Source: Candidatus Sulfotelmatobacter sp. (lineage in GTDB: Bacteria; Acidobacteriota; Terriglobia; Terriglobales; Acidobacteriaceae). From it: 10,947 bases of DNA. Within the stretch, counting starts at the first letter, position 1. Each line of letters opens with the position of its first letter. A program made the position numbers and the translations under genes. Location of the stretch: assembly GCA_030045935.1 (NCBI GenBank), contig JASIEN010000385.1:1-10947 (forward strand). The letters run 5' to 3'. This document shows, piece by piece, positions 1 to 5,695 of this stretch. A model generated the notes under the pieces. The model ran no database searches, was not told the DNA's origin, and was given only the letters and a program-made list of their open reading frames with translations.

Positions 1-470
1 ATTTTTCCTGGCTCAACGATCCACGCTACAAGAACAATTACGGCTCCGAGGAGTTCGTAAAATCGATCGATACGGTTCTGTGGGGAAGAAAGACGTATGA
101 GATCGGATTGACGTTTGGTGGTAAGAACCTAGGGATGGGCCCGAAGATTAAGAATTATGTGTTTTCGCGCACCCTGCCAGACAAGTCAGACGGCAACATA
201 GAATTCGTCAAACAACCTGTGAAACAATTTGCCACGCATCTGCGCGCCCAGCCGGGAAAAGACATCTGGATGATGGGCGGCGCCAACATTATCGCGTCAT
301 TCCTCGATGCCGGCGAGATCGACGGGTTCAGCATTCACGTCATCCCGATTTTCATTGGCGAAGGCATTCCCCTGGTGCAGCCGAAGCATCGCTCGATTCC
401 GCTCAAGTTGCTTTCGACGAAGTCGTTTGAGGACGGAGTCGTGCACTTGAATTACGCCGTGGAAAGATAA
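1..470 (+). CDS. Dihydrofolate reductase family protein (RibD C-terminal-like), 5' truncated
   Basis: The gene runs in from beyond the left edge; the first complete codon starts at base 3 and 155 residues are visible. The sequence carries the usual signatures of the small DHFR/RibD-C superfamily (YwjB/YyaP-like): VLWGRKTYE near visible residue 30, KNYVFSRTL, then DIWMMGGANI for the nucleotide-binding glycines, and the closing strand-loop IPIFIGEGIPLV. Family members are usually about 180-190 residues, so roughly 25-35 N-terminal residues are missing. They have an NADPH-type reductase fold, but the physiological substrate is mostly unknown; this is not the housekeeping FolA. The gene is convergent with copA, with only 2 nt between the two stop codons (TAA at 468-470, then TAG of copA on the other strand). 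Family assignment is confident, exact function is not. Confidence 0.88.
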   Translation, partial: FSWLNDPRYKNNYGSEEFVKSIDTVLWGRKTYEIGLTFGGKNLGMGPKIKNYVFSRTLPDKSDGNIEFVKQPVKQFATHLRAQPGKDIWMMGGANIIASFLDAGEIDGFSIHVIPIFIGEGIPLVQPKHRSIPLKLLSTKSFEDGVVHLNYAVER

Positions 471-472
471 GA

Positions 473-2986
473 CTATAACTTCACATTCCTCAGCCGTAGC
501 GCATTCGCGATCACCGAGACGGAACTGAAGCTCATCGCCCCGGCTGCGACAATCGGGCTGAGCAGTAATCCAAAAAAGGGATACAGCACGCCTGCGGCAA
601 TGGGCACTCCCAGCGCGTTATAGATAAACGCAAAGAACAGATTCTGCCGGATGTTGCGCATGGTGGCCTGGCTCAGCTTGCGGGCGCGCAGAATTCCGCT
701 TAGATCGCCCTTCACCAGCGTGATGCCGCCGCTCTCCATGGCAACATCGGTGCCGGTGCCCATAGCGATGCCAACATCCGCCTGAGCCAATGCAGGAGCG
801 TCATTGATGCCGTCGCCTGCCACCGCGATGACTCTTCCCTGCTTTTGCAGCTTGCGGACGATCTCGAGTTTTTGTTGCGGCAAAACTTCAGCTTCGAATT
901 CGTCGATGCCGAGTCTCTGCGCGATTTCAGACGCCGTATCGCGATTGTCACCAGTCAACATGACGACGTGAATATCGAGACCTTCCAGTTGTCGTAATGC
1001 GTCTGGAGTCGTGGATTTGAGGCGGTCGGCAACGCTTACGTTACCTGCGTACTTGCCATCGATCGCCACAAAAAACACGGTTGCACCCGGCACCCTGCCA
1101 TAAGAAATTCCGCCTCCGGTTTTTAACGCTCCGACCTGAATCATCATGGCCGTGTTGCCGACTGCAACCTTTCTTCCGTCGACCAGACCTTGAATTCCCT
1201 TGCCGGCAAGGGAACTGACTTCCAACGGTTCCGATAGTTTAAGTCCGCGCTCGGCAGCTCCCTCGACAATCGCGGCCGCAAGCGGATGTTCGCTAGCGCG
1301 CTCCAGGCTCGCCGCCAGACGAACAAGTTCGGTGTCTAATGGGATTTGCGCGGTAAAACCGCTCAGCTTCGGTTTCCCTTCTGTGAGCGTGCCAGTCTTA
1401 TCTACGACCAGCGTGTCGACCCTCTCCATGACTTCGAGCGCTTCCGCAGTTTTGATCAGCACTCCCGCCCGCGCGCCGCGGCCCACGCCGACCATGATGG
1501 CCATGGGGGTTGCCAATCCCAGAGCGCAAGGGCAGGCGATGATCAGCACCGCAACCGCGCTCACCAGCGCATGTGCCAGACGCGGCGGTGGGCCAAATAG
1601 CCACCACGCAAAAAACGTAACCACCGCGATCGCTACAACCGCTGGCACAAACCACTGCGCCACGCGGTCTGCCAAGCGCTGAATCGGAGCGCGGCTGCGC
1701 TGTGCCTGGGTGACCATCTGAACGATCTGCGCCAGCAGAGTTTCGCTACCTACGCGTTCGGCGCGCATGACGAACGAACCAGTCGTGTTTATCGTTGCGC
1801 CAATGACTTTGCTGTTCGGTGCTTTCTCCACCGGGATCGACTCGCCGCTGATCATCGATTCGTCGACCGCACTGCGGCCGTCGAGCACTACGCCATCAAC
1901 TGGGACCTTTTCTCCTGGGCGCACACGCAGACGGTCTCCGGGTTTGATTTGTTCGAGCGGAACATCTTTTTCAGTGCCGTCTGGAGCGAGCAGGCGCGCC
2001 GTTCGCGGGCTTAGATCGAGCAATGCGCGAATGGCGGCTCTGGTGCGGCTGCGAGCACGCAGCTCCATCACTTGCCCGAGCAAAACCAAAGTAGTGATTG
2101 CAGCCGCCGCCTCAAAGTAAACGTCGGGATAACCGCCCATGCTGCGCAGAGATTCGGGAAAAATCCCAGGGGCAAGCGTCGCGACCACACTGTATCCATA
2201 AGCGACACCCGTACCCATACCGATCAGGGTGAACATGTTGGGGCTGCGATTGACGAGTGAGCTCCAGAAACGCTGAAAGAACGGCCATCCGCCCCAGAGA
2301 ACAACAGGAGAGGCCAGCATGAGCTCGAGCCAAGGCGACCCGATTCCGAAGGTCGAAGTCGGCTGCACACCGAGACCCGGAATCATTTCATACATTGCAA
2401 CGACGATTAGCGGCGTGGTCAACGCCAGACTCACCCAAAATCGGCGCGTCATGTCGCGCAGTTCAGGATTTTCATCGGCAACTGCCGCCACGGCGCGCGG
2501 CTCGAGCGCCATGCCGCAGATGGGGCAAGATCCAGGCTCGGAACGCACGATCTCGGGATGCATCGGGCACGTGTATTCAGTGCGTGCGGTTGGAGCCGGC
2601 GTCTCGGCTTCCAGCGACATTCCACACGAAGGACAAGGGCCCGGTCTACTCTCGCGCACGTCGGGGCACATGGGGCACACGTAGGCCCTTGCGCTGCGCT
2701 GCTTCACCGATGTTTTTTGTGACGGCGATGGAATTTGGGTGGGCTGGGCTGTCGCGTGCGGCGCAGGCTTGGACGCACCGAGAGTTACCAATCCAGACGA
2801 AGGCGTAAGCGCTTTTGCGCTGAGATACTTTGCCGGGTCGCCCTTGAATTTCTCCATGCATCCCACGCAGCAGAAGTAATAACTCTTGCCCGCGTGTGGG
2901 TGAACATGTTTCGCGGTGGCGGGATTCACGTTCATCCCGCATACAGGGTCGCGTTCGCCGATCGGTTTGGATGGAGGGGTAGACAT
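473..2986 (-). CDS. copA: Copper-translocating P1B-type ATPase (CopA-like) with N-terminal YHS and two heavy-metal-binding domains
   Basis: An 837-residue inner-membrane pump predicted to export Cu+ (possibly Ag+) using ATP. N to C: a YHS domain (about 13-55; DPVCGM, then CCVGC); two short heavy-metal-binding zinc-ribbon-like domains (about 102-126 and 138-163); membrane segments from about 183; the actuator SGES loop (380-383); the transport motif CPC (485-487); the phosphorylated aspartate D529 in DKTGTLT; the nucleotide-domain HP pair (567-568); and GDGINDAP (724-731). Cu+ specificity is supported by YN before a proline in the seventh helix (789-790) and MSFSS (818-822) in the eighth, as in the P1B-1 class. 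There is no classical GMxCxxC HMA domain; the YHS/HMBD set replaces it. The first HMBD reads CPMCP where CPMHP is usual. The ATG at 2986 has no Shine-Dalgarno sequence; a hairpin sits directly before it. The gene is divergent from a small HMA-like gene. Confidence 0.95.
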   Translation of the reverse strand: MSTPPSKPIGERDPVCGMNVNPATAKHVHPHAGKSYYFCCVGCMEKFKGDPAKYLSAKALTPSSGLVTLGASKPAPHATAQPTQIPSPSQKTSVKQRSARAYVCPMCPDVRESRPGPCPSCGMSLEAETPAPTARTEYTCPMHPEIVRSEPGSCPICGMALEPRAVAAVADENPELRDMTRRFWVSLALTTPLIVVAMYEMIPGLGVQPTSTFGIGSPWLELMLASPVVLWGGWPFFQRFWSSLVNRSPNMFTLIGMGTGVAYGYSVVATLAPGIFPESLRSMGGYPDVYFEAAAAITTLVLLGQVMELRARSRTRAAIRALLDLSPRTARLLAPDGTEKDVPLEQIKPGDRLRVRPGEKVPVDGVVLDGRSAVDESMISGESIPVEKAPNSKVIGATINTTGSFVMRAERVGSETLLAQIVQMVTQAQRSRAPIQRLADRVAQWFVPAVVAIAVVTFFAWWLFGPPPRLAHALVSAVAVLIIACPCALGLATPMAIMVGVGRGARAGVLIKTAEALEVMERVDTLVVDKTGTLTEGKPKLSGFTAQIPLDTELVRLAASLERASEHPLAAAIVEGAAERGLKLSEPLEVSSLAGKGIQGLVDGRKVAVGNTAMMIQVGALKTGGGISYGRVPGATVFFVAIDGKYAGNVSVADRLKSTTPDALRQLEGLDIHVVMLTGDNRDTASEIAQRLGIDEFEAEVLPQQKLEIVRKLQKQGRVIAVAGDGINDAPALAQADVGIAMGTGTDVAMESGGITLVKGDLSGILRARKLSQATMRNIRQNLFFAFIYNALGVPIAAGVLYPFFGLLLSPIVAAGAMSFSSVSVIANALRLRNVKL

Positions 2987-3086
2987 TCAGGCGAAAACTC
3001 GCCTACATGCTTCGATGGACGATGTTTTATATTGGATTCAGCCCGCAACTCGGGCGACCTGCATCGTCGCAGGTAAGGATTATCCC
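2987..3086. promoter_or_regulatory. Divergent control region between copA and the small HMA-like gene
   Basis: This 100-bp gap serves both genes and holds three perfect inverted repeats: AGGCGA-N4-TCGCCT (2989-3004), GCCCG-N5-CGGGC (3041-3055) and ACCTGC-N6-GCAGGT (3057-3074). On the minus strand TATAAA (3031-3026) is a reasonable copA -10 box; the 17-bp-spaced -35 position falls on the second repeat and matches TTGACA poorly, as expected for an activator-dependent or operator-covered promoter. On the plus strand TATATT (3028-3033) could be a -10 box. The third repeat overlaps the plus-strand ribosome binding site, and its ACCT...AGGT ends recall CueR-type dyads, although the 18-bp length is shorter than the 21-bp E. 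coli copA site. The repeats are seen; regulator identity is inference, and no regulator gene lies in the window. Confidence 0.45.
3071..3079 (+). promoter_or_regulatory. Ribosome binding site of the small HMA-like gene
   Basis: AGGTAAGGA lies 7 nt before ATG 3087 and is one of only two convincing Shine-Dalgarno sites in the window. It decides the start at 3087 against longer in-frame alternatives such as 2916, which would run back over the copA coding region. Its first four bases form the right arm of the ACCTGC/GCAGGT dyad, so folding of the leader could hide the site. Confidence 0.6.
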
Positions 3087-3314
3087 ATGACCTATCTTGA
3101 AGTGGTTTTCCGCTACGGCGCTACGCCCGGGGAAACCGAGTTGCGCGCGGTTGACGGCATGCGCGAGGTCTACGGAATACAGCGGGTCGATTTCAATTCG
3201 CAGGAACGAACCGTGCGCGTGCGGTTCGACGCGTCCCGCTTAAAAGCGGACACCGTCTCGCGCCTTTTGCGTCAGGCGGGAGTGGATGCGCGTGAACAGG
3301 TCGCACTGGCATAA
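3087..3314 (+). CDS. Small HMA-like (heavy-metal-associated fold) protein lacking CxxC
   Basis: A 75-residue cytoplasmic protein without signal peptide or membrane segment. The order of hydrophobic strands and helices fits the beta-alpha-beta-beta-alpha-beta ferredoxin-like fold of HMA metallochaperones: YLEVVFRYG strand, a helix starting at about residue 14, GIQRVDFNSQERTVRVRFD strand pair, and the helix KADTVSRLLRQAG. The GMxCxxC metal-binding loop is absent; the equivalent loop reads YGATPGET and the protein has no cysteine. It is divergent from copA across a shared control region, which suggests a role tied to copper handling, perhaps as a partner of the pump that does not itself bind metal through thiols. 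The fold call rests on pattern only; it could also be an unrelated ferredoxin-like protein. The last eight codons, stop included, are repeated in tandem just downstream. Confidence 0.7.
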   Translation: MTYLEVVFRYGATPGETELRAVDGMREVYGIQRVDFNSQERTVRVRFDASRLKADTVSRLLRQAGVDAREQVALA

Positions 3315-3338
3315 CGTGAACAGGTCGCACTGGCATAA
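3291..3338 (+). repeat. Perfect 24-bp tandem duplication across a stop codon
   Basis: Bases 3291-3314 and 3315-3338 are identical. Copy one encodes the last seven residues (REQVALA) and the TAA of the HMA-like gene; copy two follows at once, keeps the frame and supplies a second identical tail and TAA. The duplication therefore leaves the protein unchanged. Perfect identity suggests a recent slippage event. Confidence 0.95.
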
Positions 3339-3446
3339 AAGGTTGTAAGACTCGCAGTTTCTCTGGCGAAGATAGTGAAGTCTCCGCTTGGCCGGCTCGC
3401 CCGGGTGTTTTTGGATTGCCTGGAAGGAATTCAGCAGAAAATGCAA

Positions 3447-3494
3447 GGGGCGGTCCAAGAAAACCTCTGGCCGAAGTCATTCTTGGAGCGCCCC
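3447..3494. repeat. 48-nt imperfect inverted repeat (15-bp arms, one mismatch)
   Basis: The left arm 3447-3461 (GGGGCGGTCCAAGAA) pairs with the right arm 3480-3494 (TTCTTGGAGCGCCCC) at 14 of 15 positions; the exception is G3453 against G3488. The loop is 18 nt. As RNA it would be a very stable stem-loop on either strand. No T-run follows in either direction, so it is not a classical intrinsic terminator. It could be a structured RNA, a REP-like or MITE-like remnant, or a protein binding site. Confidence 0.8.
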
Positions 3495-3513
3495 GTTGCG
3501 CGCCACTTCGTCT

Positions 3514-3581
3514 GTCAGTTCTGTAGCATCTGGGGTGCCGTCTCGTAACTGACTCAAAACACGCCGCTGCCCTCTGGCGGC
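3514..3581. repeat. Two further stem-loops next to the 48-nt inverted repeat
   Basis: GTCAGTT (3514-3520) pairs perfectly with AACTGAC (3547-3553). Inside that loop GCATC (3526-3530) can pair with GGTGC (3534-3538), with one G-T wobble, around a TGG loop. Next, GCCGC (3563-3567) pairs with GCGGC (3577-3581), followed by a modestly T-rich stretch. Each alone could be chance; together with the 48-nt repeat they make a compact structured block. Confidence 0.45.
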
Positions 3582-3739
3582 TCGGTACTATTTTCTCTCA
3601 CCCGGGAAAGATTTACTTCGGCCCGCGATAGCTGCCTGTGCATTGCCAAGCGAACTGCGGTGAGAAGACCTCAGCTGTGCAAAGGTATTAACCGTCGTTG
3701 GTTGCGAGCAGTGGCCTCGCCCGACTACTGAAGTTCCGC

Positions 3740-3745
3740 TATAAT
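3740..3745 (+). promoter_or_regulatory. Consensus -10 box (TATAAT) of tRNA-Arg
   Basis: A perfect TATAAT sits 30 nt before the first base of the tRNA, a normal distance for a short 5' leader. The -35 position at 17-bp spacing (3717-3722) matches TTGACA poorly, so the promoter may rely on the strong -10 box or on an unrecognised element. Confidence 0.6.
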
Positions 3746-3775
3746 TCACTGAGTCATTCTTCCCACGGCAAACCT

Positions 3776-3852
3776 GCGCCCGTAGCTCAACTGGATAGAG
3801 CACTAGCCTACGAAGCTAGGGGTTGGCGGTTCGACTCCGTCCGGGCGCACCA
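3776..3852 (+). tRNA. tRNA-Arg (anticodon ACG), CCA encoded
   Basis: A full cloverleaf can be drawn. The acceptor stem GCGCCCG pairs with CGGGCGC (3842-3848); the D arm is closed by GCTC/GAGC; the anticodon stem is CTAGC/GCTAG with loop CTACGAA, giving anticodon ACG; the T stem GGCGG/CCGTC has one G-U pair and the loop is TTCGACT. The discriminator is A and CCA is encoded at 3850-3852. ACG is normally deaminated to ICG by TadA so that it reads CGU, CGC and CGA. It is a single tRNA gene, not a cluster. Confidence 0.97.
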
Positions 3853-3903
3853 TTTCCATCCCTCCGCCTCTAGAGCTGATTCGACTGGGCTTGGGGTGCC
3901 ACC

Positions 3904-3918
3904 AACTGTGGGGCAGTT
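3904..3918 (+). other. Small hairpin downstream of tRNA-Arg
   Basis: AACTG, loop TGGGG, CAGTT forms a perfect 5-bp stem 52 nt after the tRNA 3' end. It lacks a T-run, so its role as a terminator is doubtful; it is the only clear hairpin between the tRNA and the next gene. Confidence 0.25.
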
Positions 3919-4013
3919 ATCGATCTTGCCGAGCTCCGTTCAAAAACAGGAAACTAGACCGCAGCTAAGGGATTACACTTGACAGTAACGTGTGAGAGCG
4001 ATCTGTCAGATGC

Positions 4014-4020
4014 AGGGGAG
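4014..4020 (+). promoter_or_regulatory. Ribosome binding site for the exported protein at 4024
   Basis: AGGGGAG ends 3 nt before ATG 4024. It supports this start, which also places a good signal peptide at the N-terminus, over an upstream in-frame TTG at 3979. Confidence 0.6.
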
Positions 4021-4023
4021 AAC

Positions 4024-4770
4024 ATGACGCCCTCAGTTCACCGCTCGATCGTCAAGAAATCTCTCACGGTCGTCTTTTGCATGTTCTCCGTTTGTGTCCT
4101 GATGTCCCCCGTTCTAGCGCAGGCCGCGCACGTTCCTGGAGGGGTTCACGTGTCGGCCGCACCGGGTCCGCACAACCCGATTTCTCCGGCGCCGATTATG
4201 CATGCGCCCATTTCTACTTCTCGAATGTCGACAGCCTCATCTGGACGCGTCGCACTCGCGATGGGCGGGTTTCGACCTCCTCGGCGTCCGATTCGCCCGT
4301 TTCCACAGGTATTCTTTCTTTACGAATCCCCCTCTCTTTTCGATGGAGCTTTCTGGGGACTGAACTCCTGTTTTCGAGCCAGCTGTGACCTGTCCTGGCT
4401 CTGGACACTCGATTACTCAACGATGTCTTCTCCGGGTCCTGCAAATTACGTCTACCAGCCTTACGAAACTCCCGTGGTCTACGGCGAAGAAGGTCCGGAG
4501 CTGCCGCAGCTCTTTCTGAAAGACGGCACTATTCTGAACGTAACCGATTACTGGCTGGTCGACGATGAGCTCCACTTCACAATGATTGAGGAGGACGGTG
4601 GCAAACCAGTTGAACACCTAATTCCCTTCGACGCACTGGATATGCAAAGAACCGTTGATGTCAACACGAAGAGAGGATTCCGCTTTATGCTACGCAACGA
4701 ACCATTTGAGCAGTATCTGCGCGACCATCCTGCAGACCCACCGCCGTTGACAGCGCCTGCTCATGAGTAA
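4024..4770 (+). CDS. Exported protein of unknown function with C-terminal domain shared with its neighbour
   Basis: 248 residues from the ATG chosen for its Shine-Dalgarno site. An N-terminal signal peptide is clear: basic RSIVKK, a hydrophobic core at about 13-31 and a likely signal peptidase I site after AQA (32-34), so the protein is exported to the periplasm or beyond. Residues 35-100 are rich in Pro, His, Ser and Ala with a PRRPIRP stretch, probably disordered. Two cysteines (116 and 121) lie in a hydrophobic middle segment. Residues 161-223 form a compact domain (FLKDGTILNVTDYWLV, then IPFDALD, then KRGFRFMLR) that resembles the end of the next gene's product. The gene is convergent with that gene, with a 23-nt gap. 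I do not recognise a named family; catalytic motifs are absent. A structural or envelope role is possible but only inferred. Confidence 0.85.
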   Translation: MTPSVHRSIVKKSLTVVFCMFSVCVLMSPVLAQAAHVPGGVHVSAAPGPHNPISPAPIMHAPISTSRMSTASSGRVALAMGGFRPPRRPIRPFPQVFFLYESPSLFDGAFWGLNSCFRASCDLSWLWTLDYSTMSSPGPANYVYQPYETPVVYGEEGPELPQLFLKDGTILNVTDYWLVDDELHFTMIEEDGGKPVEHLIPFDALDMQRTVDVNTKRGFRFMLRNEPFEQYLRDHPADPPPLTAPAHE

Positions 4771-4793
4771 GGTTTGAGAGAAAAGGAGGATTA

Positions 4794-5633
4794 CTACTGG
4801 CCCTCGCCGGTTCCCGGCAAACGGAAGCTGACGCCGCGCTCGTCATTGGCTTTCTCTGTCGCCGGAATGTCGAGCTCTGAAAGAGGAATTTTCTGCGTGT
4901 GCTGTGGAGAGAATGTCCACAGGATCTGTCCTACGATAGCGTAATTTTGTACTTCTTCTTTGTGCTGATCGCGGAAGACCAGCACCGTTGCCGCCATGGC
5001 ATCAGCGGTCGTCGAATGCGTTTTCGACTGTTGTGAATAAGCTCGCTGATCCTGCGGCGATCTCCAGGGCACGACGCCCTGCTGGTTCATCTCATTGTTG
5101 AGACCGTTCTGATATTGTGGCCCGGGGTAGCCAGGACCGTCACCATAAGCTGGATCATAATCGTAGCCTGGATTGTAAGCGTAGCCCGGATCATACCCGG
5201 AATCGGACGAATCGCCTTCCCACCACCAGTAAGGATCGATTCCACCCCAGAGGTACGGATAGCCGTAGCCATAGTAGGGGTAGCCGTATCCCCAGCCCCA
5301 GTACGGGTACGAGCGAATTCGGACGCCTACGCCGGAGCGGTTAATCCCACTCCTGTTGAAGGAGCCGCGAGCGAATGCTGATCCGCGAGAGAAAGAGCGT
5401 CCTGAGAAAACTTGAGAACGACTGCCGCTGAAAGAACGGGGACCACTGAAGGAATGGGCTCCGCTGAAAGAGTGGCTGCCACTAAAACCGCCAATGTGAC
5501 CGCCGCTGAATCCGCCGCCGGAAAATCCAGCATGCCCGCCGCCACCGCCGCCGCTGTGGCCTCCACCACGCTGAGCCCACGCACCAGGCACCAGGACAAT
5601 CACCAACGCGGCAATGAAGAGCGCGCGCTGCAT
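4794..5633 (-). CDS. Exported Gly/Ser/Tyr-rich protein with the shared C-terminal domain
   Basis: 279 residues. The signal peptide ends at AWA (18-20), followed by QRGGGHSGGG. Residues 21-90 are Gly/Ser/His-rich with recurring SFSG units; 109-170 are rich in Tyr, Trp, Gly and Pro (YPYWGWGYGYPYYGYGYPY type), as seen in surface-associated or aggregation-prone bacterial proteins. Residues 216-273 form a folded domain (TVLVFRDQHKEEVQNYAIV, IPLSELD, ERGVSFRLP) that aligns with residues 161-223 of the convergent neighbour. Two stop codons occur in tandem (TAG then TAA). No enzyme motif is visible. The start at 5633 is the only ATG that yields the signal peptide; it has no convincing Shine-Dalgarno site, and a -10 box lies only 7 nt upstream. 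The function is unknown; a cell-surface location is inferred. Confidence 0.88.
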   Translation of the reverse strand: MQRALFIAALVIVLVPGAWAQRGGGHSGGGGGGHAGFSGGGFSGGHIGGFSGSHSFSGAHSFSGPRSFSGSRSQVFSGRSFSRGSAFARGSFNRSGINRSGVGVRIRSYPYWGWGYGYPYYGYGYPYLWGGIDPYWWWEGDSSDSGYDPGYAYNPGYDYDPAYGDGPGYPGPQYQNGLNNEMNQQGVVPWRSPQDQRAYSQQSKTHSTTADAMAATVLVFRDQHKEEVQNYAIVGQILWTFSPQHTQKIPLSELDIPATEKANDERGVSFRLPGTGEGQ

Positions 5634-5640
5634 GGGGCCT

Positions 5641-5666
5641 ATTATAAGCCCGGTCTAAGTTGTCAA
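5641..5666 (-). promoter_or_regulatory. Promoter of the Gly/Tyr-rich exported protein
   Basis: On the minus strand TTGACA (5666-5661) and TATAAT (5646-5641) are both perfect sigma-70 hexamers, but the spacer is 14 bp, shorter than the usual 16-18. The -10 box ends 7 nt before ATG 5633, so transcription would start at or next to the start codon. The promoter sits between the stop of the nucleotidyltransferase gene and this gene, arguing for separate transcription. Confidence 0.55.
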
Positions 5667-5695
5667 CTCGAAAATTTTTGTAAACGGCGGTTGAA

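Larger units (their letters stand above)
3339..3775. other. Gene-poor region upstream of tRNA-Arg
   Basis: No convincing protein gene lies in these 437 bases. Short open frames on either strand lack Shine-Dalgarno sites and resemble no family; the minus-strand ones partly read the reverse of the 24-bp repeat. What the region does hold is structure: a 48-nt near-perfect inverted repeat (3447-3494), two further stem-loops (3514-3553 and 3563-3581) and a consensus -10 box (3740-3745) for the tRNA gene. A 9-mer, TGGGGTGCC, occurs at 3531-3539 and again after the tRNA at 3892-3900. Confidence 0.6.

Noticed and set aside
1200..1682. 160-codon open frame opposite copA
   Set aside because: It lies wholly antisense to the conserved core of the ATPase, is Ser/Ala/Arg-biased as expected for a reverse-frame shadow, and resembles no protein family.
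3392..3413. CCGG-N5-CCGG stem followed by TTTTT as terminator of the HMA-like gene
   Set aside because: The stem is only 4 bp and is separated from the T-run; too weak to report as a terminator.
3193..3480. Minus-strand open frame containing a CQCDLFT-like repeat
   Set aside because: The repeated peptide is only the reverse reading of the 24-bp tandem duplication; the frame overlaps the HMA-like gene and lacks a ribosome binding site.
3698..3982. 94-codon open frame
   Set aside because: It reads straight through the tRNA-Arg gene, which is unambiguous.
3979..3984. TTGACA as a -35 box for the exported protein
   Set aside because: The hexamer is perfect but the 16-18 bp spaced positions hold nothing like TATAAT, so I do not call a promoter.
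3979..4023. In-frame TTG start at 3979 for the exported protein
   Set aside because: ATG 4024 has a Shine-Dalgarno site and begins directly at a proper signal peptide; TTG 3979 overlaps a TTGACA that looks more like promoter sequence, although no good -10 follows.
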